Positions 1 to 8,794 of a stretch of 64,000 nucleotides of DNA are shown piece by piece. Below the pieces are notes generated by a model. That model worked only from the letters and a program-made list of their open reading frames with translations. It was not told the DNA's origin and ran no database searches. The translations under genes and the position numbers were made by a program. Numbering within the stretch: position 1 is the stretch's first letter; every line of letters starts with the position of its first letter. Source of the DNA: JBKCUI01 sp052161605 (GTDB lineage Bacteria; Planctomycetota; Planctomycetia; Pirellulales; Pirellulaceae); NCBI GenBank assembly GCA_052161605.1, contig CP197409.1; one strand, 5' to 3'.

Positions 1-445
1 CGGGATGCAGATTTTGACCCGGCCCCAGTTTGCTCCATGGTTGAGGCGATTGGAGCTGGTTCCTGGCGAGACGGTGCTCAGTGCCAGCATGCTGGAAACG
101 TTGGCCATTATCGCTTATCGCCAGCCGGTTCCGAGGGTTGAAATTGAGGCTATCCGCGGCGTTGGGTCGGATGAAGCTCTGCGACAATTGATGCAACGCA
201 ATTTAGTTAGAATAGAAGGCCGCTCCGAGGACCTTGGCAGAGCTTATTTATACGGTACAACCAAACGATTCTTGCAGTTGTTCGGACTACAATCTCTTGA
301 TTTTTTGCCGAGAGCCCAGAAGATTCGGGAGGCCGAAGCCGAAATTGCATCGAGAATTTCCGTTCAGCCAGAAATGTCGACTTCCGAAAAAGGGGTGGAC
401 GCAGAGCCGGGGCTGGAAATAGGGTTGAGCGAAGATGGGAATTAG
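1..445 (+). CDS. scpB: ScpB, segregation and condensation protein B (C-terminal part)
   Basis: The reading frame is open at the left window edge, so the N-terminus is outside; the ATG at 5 is probably internal. ScpB is the winged-helix partner of SMC and ScpA in the bacterial condensin-like complex that compacts and separates chromosomes. The segment with ETLAIIAYRQPV followed by EIEAIRGV is the recognisable ScpB signature, then a second winged-helix part ending in LYGTTKRFLQLFGL. About 40 C-terminal residues after this are acidic and low in conservation, as is usual. The following gene is 130 bp away. The family call is firm; only the length cannot be judged. Confidence 0.9.
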   Translation, partial: GMQILTRPQFAPWLRRLELVPGETVLSASMLETLAIIAYRQPVPRVEIEAIRGVGSDEALRQLMQRNLVRIEGRSEDLGRAYLYGTTKRFLQLFGLQSLDFLPRAQKIREAEAEIASRISVQPEMSTSEKGVDAEPGLEIGLSEDGN

Positions 446-574
446 GGAAGAAAAATTTGGCTTCTAGGATCAAATTTCCCTTCCACCCCTCCGTGTTCAA
501 CACTAGATTGCCCGTTAAGATACACCGTAAGTATTGATCGACCTCACGTTCAAAGGAAATAAAGGAGTCCACCA

Positions 575-1009
575 GTGAAGATGACGTTAACGGCAAAAAA
601 GTTGAAACCGCGTAGCAACTCTGAGCGGTTACTTTGGAGCGATGCCCTCGTGGTACCAGACGCTCAACCGCTAGTCATGACTGACGATGATGATGACGAC
701 TTCGAAGATGACGAGGACGAAGAAGACGATTTTGAGGACGAAGAAGAATTCGATGATGATGTAGAGGACGACTTCGAAGACGAGGACGAGGACGAAGAGG
801 AAGAGGACCTCGACGAAGAAGAACTCGAGGAGGATGAATGGGAGGAAGTCGACGACGAAGAGGACGAAGAGGAAGGTGAGGACGAGGAGGAAGGCGAGGA
901 CGAGGAGGAAGAAGAATGGGATGACGAAGAGGATGAAGATTGGGACGACGACGATTTCGACGACGACGACGAAGATGATGATGACGACGAAGACGAGGAG
1001 TGGGATTAG
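575..1009 (+). CDS. Extremely acidic Asp/Glu-rich protein
   Basis: The protein has 144 residues and starts with GTG, 7 bp after an AAAGGAG ribosome-binding site (561-567). The first 36 residues are basic or mixed (KKLKPRSNSERLL). From residue 37 to the end the chain is almost only Asp and Glu with scattered Trp and Phe, ending DEEWD. No catalytic motif or membrane segment is visible. Such tails occur in planctomycete small proteins of unknown role; metal binding, a nucleic-acid mimic or a disordered chaperone are possible but not shown. The repeat-rich GAC/GAG/GAA coding sequence makes all other frames look open (for example an Arg/His/Pro-rich frame on the other strand), and these are shadows. 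The clear ribosome-binding site makes translation likely. Confidence 0.7.
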   Translation: MKMTLTAKKLKPRSNSERLLWSDALVVPDAQPLVMTDDDDDDFEDDEDEEDDFEDEEEFDDDVEDDFEDEDEDEEEEDLDEEELEEDEWEEVDDEEDEEEGEDEEEGEDEEEEEWDDEEDEDWDDDDFDDDDEDDDDDEDEEWD

Positions 1010-1031
1010 TCTCGTTTCGTAGAGGCATCAG

Positions 1032-1072
1032 AAGAGCCACGGGCCTTGCGACCATTCGCGAGGCTCTTTCCT
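1032..1072 (+). terminator. Hairpin after the acidic gene
   Basis: AAGAGCC (1032-1038) pairs with GGCTCTT (1062-1068), and a smaller GCGA/TCGC hairpin sits in the loop; the sequence continues as TTTCCTTT. It lies 22 bp after the acidic gene's stop codon and would cover the TTG codon at 1046, which argues against using that codon as the start of the next gene. Confidence 0.4.
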
Positions 1073-1090
1073 TTATGCGACAATACTCCG

Positions 1091-1963
1091 ATGCCAAATG
1101 TAATCTGCTTTCTTTTGTCGTATGCCGCCCTCTTTATTATGGAGCTGATCCGGGGACGATTCCGGAGCGGGGCGATAGGCTCGTGGCTAACGTGGATTCT
1201 TTTGGTGGGGGCCACTGCCTCGGTTTTCACGCATTCGCTGTACCTTCTTGATCGACTATTCTTAGCATTAGCAAATGAAGAAAGCCCGCTGTATTTGTCG
1301 TGGCACGACTGGGGGACGTTGAGTTCTTGGCTTCTCGCAGTATCGTATTATTCGATGTTGCTCCGGCGCCCCGACAACAGAATTGGGGTGTTCGTTATTC
1401 CTTTGTTGCTTTTGCTGGTAGCAGGCACATTCCTTCTTCCCTCGGATGTCGGGATTCGAAACAGTTCCGCCTCAGGCTGGAGGTTAGCTCATGGTGTCGG
1501 AATGACCTTGGGAACCATGCTGATCGCTTTAGGCATGGCATCAGCCATCATGTACCTGATTCAATCGAACTGGTTGAGAAGCACGAAACCTCGGCGGTTC
1601 AAGCTGCAACTACCTCCGCTTGAGTATCTGGAGTCCTTGGGGCGAAGATGCCTTCTGGGGAGCGCCGGCTCTATCGGTTTCGGCATGGTATCCGGCGTCA
1701 TCATGAACATCGTGAAGGATGGCCAGGTCGAGTGGCTCGACAGGGGAATCCTCTTTTCCGGTGGTCTTTTCTTGTGGTTGCTGGTCGCTTCGGTCATCCA
1801 GTGGCAGTTTTCTCGTCGTGGTCGAGGTCGGTCCACTGCGGCGATGAACATCATTTCATTCGTTGTGGTGGTAGCTGCGGTTGCTTTGGTTTTGAGCACT
1901 CCGCACGGAAGCAATACCGCAGAGCCTAGATCGATCGAGAACGCGGAAAAGGGGTCTCGATGA
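1091..1963 (+). CDS. hemX: HemX-like / CcsA-type cytochrome c assembly membrane protein
   Basis: An integral membrane protein of about 290 residues with roughly eight hydrophobic helices. A short WHDWGT segment and the AHGVGMTLGTMLIALGMAS helix resemble the cytochrome c assembly (CcsA/HemX) family. It lies directly before hemA and overlaps it by four bases (ATGA at 1960-1963), the usual hemX-hemA arrangement. In other bacteria HemX affects the amount of glutamyl-tRNA reductase. The ATG at 1091 was chosen over an upstream TTG at 1046, because the TTG falls inside a terminator-like hairpin and would add a non-hydrophobic leader. The family call rests on hydrophobic pattern plus context. Confidence 0.75.
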   Translation: MPNVICFLLSYAALFIMELIRGRFRSGAIGSWLTWILLVGATASVFTHSLYLLDRLFLALANEESPLYLSWHDWGTLSSWLLAVSYYSMLLRRPDNRIGVFVIPLLLLLVAGTFLLPSDVGIRNSSASGWRLAHGVGMTLGTMLIALGMASAIMYLIQSNWLRSTKPRRFKLQLPPLEYLESLGRRCLLGSAGSIGFGMVSGVIMNIVKDGQVEWLDRGILFSGGLFLWLLVASVIQWQFSRRGRGRSTAAMNIISFVVVVAAVALVLSTPHGSNTAEPRSIENAEKGSR

Positions 1964-3240
1964 AGATCCGGATGATCGGGTGCAGTCACCACAACACGCC
2001 GGTAGAAGTGCGAGAAAAGTTCTCATTTACCGACGCACAAGGCGAAGCCGCCCTGAACTTGCTCAAAGATCGGTATGCGGACTGTGAAAGTGTTTTGCTC
2101 AGCACATGCAATCGTGTGGAGCTTTACGTAGGGACTGCTACCACCGATGCACAGATTCCCGAACGAGAGGATTTGATATCGTTTCTAGCTGATTTTCATC
2201 AGCTATCCGCATCGAATTATGAAAGTTATTTTTCGTCTCACCATGACTCTAATGCCCTAGCGCATTTGTTCACAGTCGCTAGCAGTATCGACTCGCTAAT
2301 CGTGGGGGAGTCTCAGATTGCTTCCCAGGTGCATACCGCTTACGAACGAGCCGTGCAGCTAGGTTTTGCCGGGCCTGTGATGCACGCCGCATTTCAACAT
2401 GCCAACCAAGTCGCCAAGCGGGTAACCAATGAGACGGAGATTCATCGTCGCCGCATTAGCGTCCCCAGCGTTGCCGTTAGCGAGATTGCCACGGAGCTTT
2501 TTGAGCGATTCGATGACAAGCAGATCCTCTTGATCGGAAGTGGTGAAATGGGGCGGGAGTCCCTCGTATACCTTATGGATGCGGGGGCTAAGCTCGTCAC
2601 GATTGTCAATCGATCGGTGGATAATGCTACCTTACTGGCTCAGGATTTTGGAGTCGGAACCGGCCGCTGGGAGGATCTCGATGCTGCGATTGCCGAAGCG
2701 GATTTGATCGTTAGCACCACGGGCGCCACCGAGCCGATCATCACCGAAGAGCGTTTTCGAAAGATCATGCAATCTCGACAGAAGGGAGATTTGTTAATTC
2801 TCGATCTGGCGGTGCCACGTGATTTTGAAGCTTCCATCGGACGCTTGCCCGATGTTTTTTTAAAGACGGTCGACGATCTGCAGGCCGTTTGTGACCAAAA
2901 CCGAAGCTTTCGAGAACAGCAATTGCCCCGAGCACGTCGCATCATCGCGGAAGAAGTCGAAAGGATCACGGCCGACTGGCAGCTGAGGGCATCCGGTGAA
3001 ACGATCCGGGCTCTTCGCAGCCGCGCCCTTGAGATACGGGACTCAGAGCTAGCTAGGCTACTAGGCAAGGGGAGCATGCAAGGGCTTTCCGAGGAAATGG
3101 AACGCGAGATCACTCACGCCTTCGATCGCCTGGTGAACAAACTCTTGCATCAACCGCTCCAGTCGATCCGGGAAGTGGCCCAAGCGGACCAGCGAGACTC
3201 CCTCATTTCGGCTGTCAGGCGGCTGTTTCAGATCAGGTAA
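1960..3240 (+). CDS. hemA: Glutamyl-tRNA reductase
   Basis: This enzyme reduces glutamyl-tRNA to glutamate-1-semialdehyde with NADPH, the first step of C5-pathway tetrapyrrole synthesis, in the cytoplasm. The 426-residue length is normal. The catalytic cysteine is at residue 50 in LSTCNRVELY, and the substrate-domain segment SSIDSLIVGESQI follows. An NADPH-binding GSGEMG motif comes after that, and the C-terminal dimerisation helices contain the conserved HxxxxxLHxP-type ending (FDRLVNKLLHQPLQSIRE). The start overlaps the hemX stop by four bases, so translation is probably coupled. No heme-regulatory motif was recognised near the N-terminus. Confidence 0.96.
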   Translation: MKIRMIGCSHHNTPVEVREKFSFTDAQGEAALNLLKDRYADCESVLLSTCNRVELYVGTATTDAQIPEREDLISFLADFHQLSASNYESYFSSHHDSNALAHLFTVASSIDSLIVGESQIASQVHTAYERAVQLGFAGPVMHAAFQHANQVAKRVTNETEIHRRRISVPSVAVSEIATELFERFDDKQILLIGSGEMGRESLVYLMDAGAKLVTIVNRSVDNATLLAQDFGVGTGRWEDLDAAIAEADLIVSTTGATEPIITEERFRKIMQSRQKGDLLILDLAVPRDFEASIGRLPDVFLKTVDDLQAVCDQNRSFREQQLPRARRIIAEEVERITADWQLRASGETIRALRSRALEIRDSELARLLGKGSMQGLSEEMEREITHAFDRLVNKLLHQPLQSIREVAQADQRDSLISAVRRLFQIR

Positions 3241-3441
3241 ATGCCCTGAGCTAGTCCTTTTCTGTTTGCCGACTGACTCTCTCAATGTTCGCGTTGCAAG
3301 CCCGCTGCTGTGGTAAATTTGCAAATTCCGAGTACAGTTTTATGGGCGGAATATGCTCGCAGTCTGGTCACCGTGTCCAAGATTTTGAATAAGCATGCGA
3401 ACTATAAGAACGTACAAAACCATGATCAACGCGGATACCAC

Positions 3442-4683
3442 ATGCGACTTTGGGTGAAGCTATTAGCCACGATTGGCATTCTGGGCGTTATCGGCGGCGT
3501 CAGCTATCAACCCATGGCCAACTACCTCAAACAGAGGAACATGCCCCAATGGGAGACGGCCAAGGTTACTCGTGGCGATGCAAAGCGCTTTATCACTTCG
3601 ACGGGCAAGATTGAACCTGTCCTGAAGGTCTCCATCGGTGCATTTGTTTCCGGCCCGATCGTGAAAATCAATGTGGATTTCAATGATGAGGTGAAAAAAG
3701 ATGACTTGCTAGCGGTGGTCGACCCCTTGCTATATCAGGCGGCAGTAGACCGGGATCAAGCCACGCTGAGCACAAGAAAAGCCGAGTTGTTACGCGTTAA
3801 GGCCCAGTTGTTGTTGTCAAAAAACAACCTGCAGCGAGGTGAAAAGCTCAGGCTGAAAAACGAAAAGTATCTATCCGATCGAGAGATGGATAGTCTACAG
3901 GCTGAGTATGCCGCCCAGGAGGCACTTTTAGAGGTAGCGAAGGCTTCGATTGAGCAAGCCCAAGCGCAGTTAGATAACTCACTGACTAACTTGGAGTACT
4001 GCAATATTCGCTCTCCTGTGGATGGCGTTGTCCTCGAAAGGATGATCGATCCTGGCCAAACTCTGGCGTCTCAGTTTCAAACTCCTGTGCTCTTTACGGT
4101 AGCCCCCGATCTAAGGAAAAAACTGAACGTTTTTGCTACAGTGGATGAAACCGACATTGGTTTGATTCGGCAAGCCTATGAAAAGCAATTGCCGGTCACT
4201 TTTACAGTAGATGCTTACCCTGAGGAAACGTTCAAGGGACTCATTGAACAGATTCGATTCAGTGCGACCGAAACGCAAAGTGTTATCACTTACCCGGTCG
4301 TGGTTACGACTGCGAACCCCGACATGAAACTTCTCCCCAGTATGACCGCTCAGCTGTCATTCGAGGTGGATTCGGTTTCCGATGTTCTCAAAGTGCCTAA
4401 CGCTGCACTTAGATACTACCCCGATAACATTCGGCTGGTCCGGGAAGAAGACCGGAAGCTGCTCGACGGTTCGCAATGGAATCGAGCTGGCGAAGAAGAG
4501 AAAGATACAACGAAAGAGACAGAATTAGATCAAGCCAAGAAGAACAAGCGGCATGTCTGGGTGTTCAAAGATGATCAGCTTCAAGCGATCGAGATTGAGA
4601 TTGGCTTTGCAGAGAGTCGTTATACGGTGGTGACAGCCGGTGAGCTAGAACCCGGCATGGAACTGATTGTTGGCAAAAAGTAG
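3442..4683 (+). CDS. MacA-like periplasmic adaptor (HlyD/RND-MFP family)
   Basis: This is a membrane-fusion protein linking an inner-membrane ABC transporter to an outer-membrane channel. From the ATG at 3442 the 413-residue product has one N-terminal membrane helix (residues about 5-22). It continues with a lipoyl-like half motif (GPIVKINVDFNDEVKKDD), a long alpha-hairpin rich in Gln, Leu and Lys, the second lipoyl half (NLEYCNIRSPVDGVVLER), and beta-barrel and membrane-proximal domains. The frame is open 44 codons further upstream, but that leader is hydrophilic and would bury the signal anchor. An insertion rich in Glu and Lys (residues about 340-375) breaks the last domain, which is unusual. 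The permease and ATPase genes follow, giving a MacAB-type operon; the exported substrate is unknown. Confidence 0.88.
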   Translation: MRLWVKLLATIGILGVIGGVSYQPMANYLKQRNMPQWETAKVTRGDAKRFITSTGKIEPVLKVSIGAFVSGPIVKINVDFNDEVKKDDLLAVVDPLLYQAAVDRDQATLSTRKAELLRVKAQLLLSKNNLQRGEKLRLKNEKYLSDREMDSLQAEYAAQEALLEVAKASIEQAQAQLDNSLTNLEYCNIRSPVDGVVLERMIDPGQTLASQFQTPVLFTVAPDLRKKLNVFATVDETDIGLIRQAYEKQLPVTFTVDAYPEETFKGLIEQIRFSATETQSVITYPVVVTTANPDMKLLPSMTAQLSFEVDSVSDVLKVPNAALRYYPDNIRLVREEDRKLLDGSQWNRAGEEEKDTTKETELDQAKKNKRHVWVFKDDQLQAIEIEIGFAESRYTVVTAGELEPGMELIVGKK

Positions 4684-4738
4684 TAGTTGGGAAAAAGTAG
4701 AATTGGTGCTTCGCAGTCGATGGAACGGATGAATTAAC

Positions 4739-5980
4739 ATGTCCATTTGGGATACCTTTCGCGTTTCCTTTCGCGCGTTGCTCAAAAACAAAATGCGGGC
4801 GAGCCTAACCGTCTTGGGGGTTGTGATCGGAATCGCGGCCGTCACGACGATGGTCTCCATCGGGCAAAGTGCATCGGCACTGGTGCAAAATCAATTCATG
4901 GCTCTCGGAACCAACGTGATTGTGGTGTTTCCCGAGGCACCCCGTCGAGGGGGCGTGCGGCAGGCACTCTCTGTCACATTAACTTCAGCGGACAGTCGTG
5001 AGATCTCAGTTCAGTGCGACGCCGTAATGGCTGCGTCCCCTGTGGTGGGGACTGCTGGGCAGCTAATTTACGGCAATACGAATTGGAGTCCTAATGAGAT
5101 CTCGGGCGTTGGTGCAGAGTATTTGACCGTTCGGAATTGGCCAATCTATGCGGGGGAGTTTTTCACCGACGAGGATATCAAATCGGGCGCGAAAGTCTGC
5201 GTGCTCGGGCATACCGTGGTGACCAAGCTATTTCAAACCGGTAATCCGATCGGGGAGGTGATCCGAATTCGGAACATTCCGTTTCGCATAATCGGTGTCC
5301 TTGAAAAGAAGGGGGTTGATATGGTGGGCAACGACAAAGATAACATCGTGTTGATGCCCTACACGACGGTTCGAAAACGATTGCAAGGCTCGAATTTTGA
5401 CAACGTCAACGCGATACTAGTTTCCGCTATTACTCCTGACCGAATGAAGCAAGCTACCAAGCAAGTCGAGGATTTGCTCTACGAACGACACGCCATCAAG
5501 CCAGGACAAGCAGCAGATTTCCGAGTCCAAGATACCACCGAGATTGCACAATCTCTGGGTATCATCACAGGTGTGCTGACGCTGATGCTTTCCGCTATCG
5601 CGGGAATTTCCCTTCTGGTGGGCGGAGTTGGCATCATGAATATCATGCTGGTTTCTGTTACAGAACGCACCAAGGAGATTGGCATACGGATGGCTGTGGG
5701 AGCGAGCGGTGGCGATATCCTGCGTCAGTTTCTGGTCGAAGCCATCGTGCTCAGTCTGATCGGAGGCTTTATCGGCGTTACACTTGGTACGATGGCCTCC
5801 GTTGGTGCAACGCTGCTTATCAACCATTTAAATCCGGGGCAAGACTGGCCGATCATCATCTCCATTCCCGCTGCATTAGTAGCTTTGGCGTTTGCGGCCT
5901 GTGTGGGAATCTTTTTCGGATTCTATCCTGCTCGCCGAGCTAGCAAAATGGACCCCATCGATGCCCTGAGGTACGAGTAG
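4739..5980 (+). CDS. MacB-type ABC transporter permease
   Basis: A 413-residue FtsX/MacB permease. One membrane helix near residues 18-40 is followed by a periplasmic MacB core domain of about 220 residues. Three further helices sit near the C-terminus, including the segment GVGIMNIMLVSVTERTKEIG that typifies the family, and the ending is FYPARRASKMDPIDALRYE. Unlike E. coli MacB, the ATPase is not fused but encoded separately one base downstream. Such exporters are mechanotransmitters for peptides, lipoproteins or antibiotics. It lies 55 bp after the adaptor gene and is probably co-transcribed. Confidence 0.93.
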   Translation: MSIWDTFRVSFRALLKNKMRASLTVLGVVIGIAAVTTMVSIGQSASALVQNQFMALGTNVIVVFPEAPRRGGVRQALSVTLTSADSREISVQCDAVMAASPVVGTAGQLIYGNTNWSPNEISGVGAEYLTVRNWPIYAGEFFTDEDIKSGAKVCVLGHTVVTKLFQTGNPIGEVIRIRNIPFRIIGVLEKKGVDMVGNDKDNIVLMPYTTVRKRLQGSNFDNVNAILVSAITPDRMKQATKQVEDLLYERHAIKPGQAADFRVQDTTEIAQSLGIITGVLTLMLSAIAGISLLVGGVGIMNIMLVSVTERTKEIGIRMAVGASGGDILRQFLVEAIVLSLIGGFIGVTLGTMASVGATLLINHLNPGQDWPIIISIPAALVALAFAACVGIFFGFYPARRASKMDPIDALRYE

Positions 5981-5981
5981 C

Positions 5982-6707
5982 ATGGCATTGATCGAGCTAA
6001 GAGATGTTCGCCGGAGCTACGACCTAGGAGAGCACACCGTTCATGCTTTGCAGAGTGTGACCCTCAACATCGAGCGTGGCGAGTACGTCGCATTGATCGG
6101 CCCCAGCGGTTCGGGTAAGTCGACTCTGATGAATACCCTAGGTTGTTTAGATAGGCCGACGTCTGGCAGCTACCTCCTCGATGGAGAGGAGATCGTGACC
6201 ATGACGCGGGACCAGCGTGCCCGAATTAGAAACCGACAATTGGGTTTCGTTTTCCAAAACTTTAATCTGCTGAATCGAACCACGGCCGTAGAAAACGTCG
6301 AATTGCCTCTCATGTATCGGCCTGGAATGACCACTCGAGAGCGGCGAAAAATTGCTATCGAAGTCCTGCAGAAAGTTGGATTAGGCGAACGATTGTATCA
6401 CCATTCGAGTCAACTCTCCGGTGGGCAACAACAGCGGGTAGCTATTGCGAGAGCCTTGGCAACCAGCCCCTCGATCCTGATGGGAGACGAACCTACCGGC
6501 AACTTGGACTCCAAAACGAGTCGAGAAGTGATCGCCATGTTCCGAGAGCTCAACGAGAAACAAGGGCTCACGGTAATCTTGGTCACGCATGATCCGGCGG
6601 TGGCCAGGAATGCACGTCGTATGATAGTCCTTCGCGACGGCAGCGTCGTGCAGGATACGAGCGACTTCGATAAAGCTATGTCAGCGCTAAACCAAGAAGC
6701 CTATTAG
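5982..6707 (+). CDS. ABC transporter ATP-binding protein (MacB/LolD type)
   Basis: The ATPase of the MacAB-like exporter, 241 residues. Walker A GPSGSGKST is at residues 40-48, the Q-loop at VFQNFN (90-95), the signature LSGGQQQR at 145-152, Walker B ILMGDEP at 165-171, and the H-loop in VTHD. It begins one base after the permease stop codon, so translation is probably coupled. The Leu/Asn pattern in QNFNLLNRTTAVENVELPL is that of LolD/MacB ATPases rather than importer ATPases. It is the last gene of the operon; no terminator was seen before the palindromic repeats downstream. Confidence 0.95.
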   Translation: MALIELRDVRRSYDLGEHTVHALQSVTLNIERGEYVALIGPSGSGKSTLMNTLGCLDRPTSGSYLLDGEEIVTMTRDQRARIRNRQLGFVFQNFNLLNRTTAVENVELPLMYRPGMTTRERRKIAIEVLQKVGLGERLYHHSSQLSGGQQQRVAIARALATSPSILMGDEPTGNLDSKTSREVIAMFRELNEKQGLTVILVTHDPAVARNARRMIVLRDGSVVQDTSDFDKAMSALNQEAY

Positions 6708-7073
6708 ACGAGCGGCATAAATAAATCTACCGTAGTGGGATTAGCCAGAATTCCTTGAACGGGTATTTACCCTCCCAGCGAAGCGACCGGGAGGGTCGGC
6801 AATCGAGCCTTAAGCGAGATTGCCGGGGGAGGGCGGGGCGCCGTCGATGTCGGTCCGACGGTGCATCGCACCCCTCCCCAGCCACGCTTTCGCGGGCTGA
6901 CCCTCCCCAAACTTTTGGGGAGGGTGAAGTCGGTGGCGATCACCGAGAATTGTCCAATAATGGCGTAATTGCACGAGCAATACGGTAGGGATCCAACAAG
7001 CTAACCGCCCATTAGCCTAGCCGGGCATCCCTCTCTCCCGGCCCGTTATATATCGCTTTATGTGTCCCGGTAG
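6708..7073. repeat. Intergenic palindromic (REP-like) repeat cluster
   Basis: This gene-free stretch carries several inverted repeats in a row: CCCTCCC/GGGAGGG (6770-6776 with 6789-6795), GGCAATC/GATTGCC (6798-6804 with 6818-6824), CCGTCG/CGACGG (6841-6846 with 6856-6861), and an 11-bp pair CCCTCCCCAAA/TTTGGGGAGGG (6901-6911 with 6914-6924). The frame open through it (6755-6988) is only a translation of the repeats. Clusters like this are common between planctomycete genes. The insertion sequence lies immediately to the right. Confidence 0.6.
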
Positions 7074-7082
7074 GTAAGACTC
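7074..7082. repeat. Target-site duplication, left (IS copy 1)
   Basis: GTAAGACTC directly abuts the left inverted repeat and is repeated exactly at 8774-8782 after the right inverted repeat. A 9-bp duplication is what ISKra4-group elements are reported to make. Confidence 0.9.
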
Positions 7083-8773
7083 GGGTGTGACCGGCTCATC
7101 GTTGCTTAGTCGGTAGTGAGTCGCGATTTGCTAGCACAAGATATTGTGGCATCATTTCCGGCGACAACCAATTGGTTTCGTTTTCAGTATTGAGAGAGAT
7201 AATAAGGGTAACGGCGAGCTTTTTCGTCGGTTCTCAATCACGGAGTCAAATCATGAACGAATCGTTGGATTTCCAGAATGTAGATTGTATTGTCGCACAG
7301 CTTAAAGAGCTGGCTAACACAGCTTTTCGTACGGGGCAAGCGATCGACCAAACGGAGCTTGATTTACACAAGCGACTAATGGCTCTCGGACATGCATTGA
7401 TTGGAACAATCATCGAGCAAGCAGGCCAGGGAGATGTTGGACCTACCATCGAGAAGAAAGGGCGAGTCTATAATCGAATGCCCAAACGGACTCGGAGGTA
7501 TCGCTCCATCTTTGGCGATTTCAGAATCGAACGCTACGTCTATGGAACAACACCCGATCAAGCGATCCAAGCCATTCCTTTGGACGAGCATTTAGGGCTC
7601 CCGCAGAATGATTATTCCTTGGTCTTCGAGTCGTGGGTCGGAACTCATGCGACCGAATCTTCCTTCCATAAAGCGGTTGGGTTACTGGAACGAATCACGT
7701 CACTCCACGTCCCAGTCGACAGCGCCGAACGGATCGGAAGCCGATTGGGAAAATCAGCGGCCTTGGTACTCGATAATCCGCCATCGATCGATCGAGCTAC
7801 CGAGGCAGAACTCTTGGTCCAAACCAGTGACAACAAAGGCATCCCGATGGTACGCAAGCAAACGGAAAAAACACCTGTGGGTGCTTCTGTCGAACGCATG
7901 GGCCCCAAGCCGGGGCAGAAACAAATGGCGTGCATGGCCGGAGTGTATACCGTAGATCGCGATGTTCGAACGGCTACAGAAATCATTGATGCTTTATTCC
8001 ATGAGCCTGAGTCAGGCGAGACAAGTAGATCAGAAGCTAAGCCGAAGAATCCTCGGTACTTTGGGGCGTTGACCAAGCATGATTCTAACGGAAACGTGAT
8101 CGGTAAGTCCGCTGAAGAGCAAGCTCAGCAATGGCTAACTGCCAATACGCTCCGACGCCACCGAGAGGGTCAAGAGATTTTGGTTATGCACGACGGGCAA
8201 CCATCACTTTGGAACTTAGCGCATGAGTACCAGGAGGGATGGAACACGATTGAAATACTGGACCTGATGCATGTACTTCCGCGAATCTGGGCAGCCGCGA
8301 AGATCATCCAACCAGATTCGCAAAGCTCGTATGTTCGCGAACAGCTGCTGCTACTGCTTAAGGGAACCGAAGGTCTAATGATCATAGGAATCAAGACTGC
8401 GATGAGACGCAAGGGCATAAAAAAAGCACAACGCGAAGAGCTTGGCAAGATCGTGAAGTATTTGGAAAACAACCGCTCACGAATCAAGTACGGTGAGTAT
8501 TTGGCAAAAGGCTATCCGATATGCACTGGGTATATTGAAGGAGCCTGTCGGCATGTGCCCAAGGATCGAATGGAAAAGAGTGGGATGAGATGGAAGGAAA
8601 AAGGAGCCCAGACCATGCTGAACCTTCGCTGCATCGAAGCGAGTGAGCTTTGGGATGTCTTAGCCACAACGCACCGAACGGTAAACCTCTCGATCTACGG
8701 TAAGAAACGAGTGAACTATAGCGATCAGTTCTTGGCAATGGCGTCGTAACTAACAGAACAACCGGTCACACCC
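7083..8773 (+). mobile_element. ISKra4-type insertion sequence, copy 1 (1691 bp)
   Basis: The element is bounded by perfect 12-bp terminal inverted repeats, GGGTGTGACCGG (7083-7094) and CCGGTCACACCC (8762-8773), and flanked by the 9-bp direct repeat GTAAGACTC. It carries one transposase gene. An apparently identical copy of the same length lies at 46619-48309. The ends begin with GGG as in the ISKra4 family. Intact ends, intact gene and intact target duplication point to recent transposition into an intergenic site. Confidence 0.95.
7253..8749 (+). CDS. ISKra4 family transposase
   Basis: A 498-residue transposase that would cut and rejoin the 12-bp ends of its element. The C-terminal segment with IEGACRHVPKDRMEKSG, then MRWKEKGAQTMLNLR, is the family signature. 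The central part with VMHDGQPSLWNL, followed by ILDLMHVLPRIW, fits a DDE-type core. The ATG at 7253 is chosen because a GGAG stands about 8 bp upstream; the frame is open a further 27 codons to a TTG at 7172, which has no ribosome-binding site. The product equals that of the copy at 46789-48285. Confidence 0.92.
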   Translation: MNESLDFQNVDCIVAQLKELANTAFRTGQAIDQTELDLHKRLMALGHALIGTIIEQAGQGDVGPTIEKKGRVYNRMPKRTRRYRSIFGDFRIERYVYGTTPDQAIQAIPLDEHLGLPQNDYSLVFESWVGTHATESSFHKAVGLLERITSLHVPVDSAERIGSRLGKSAALVLDNPPSIDRATEAELLVQTSDNKGIPMVRKQTEKTPVGASVERMGPKPGQKQMACMAGVYTVDRDVRTATEIIDALFHEPESGETSRSEAKPKNPRYFGALTKHDSNGNVIGKSAEEQAQQWLTANTLRRHREGQEILVMHDGQPSLWNLAHEYQEGWNTIEILDLMHVLPRIWAAAKIIQPDSQSSYVREQLLLLLKGTEGLMIIGIKTAMRRKGIKKAQREELGKIVKYLENNRSRIKYGEYLAKGYPICTGYIEGACRHVPKDRMEKSGMRWKEKGAQTMLNLRCIEASELWDVLATTHRTVNLSIYGKKRVNYSDQFLAMAS

Positions 8774-8782
8774 GTAAGACTC
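8774..8782. repeat. Target-site duplication, right (IS copy 1)
   Basis: GTAAGACTC, identical to 7074-7082. Confidence 0.9.
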
Positions 8783-8794
8783 ATCCTTGCTTGG

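Noticed and set aside
675..1097. Arg/His/Pro-rich frame on the minus strand, 140 residues
   Set aside because: It is the antisense of the Asp/Glu-rich gene; the composition follows from GAC/GAG codons.
6755..6988. 77-residue plus-strand frame
   Set aside because: It translates the palindromic repeats between genes and has no ribosome-binding site.
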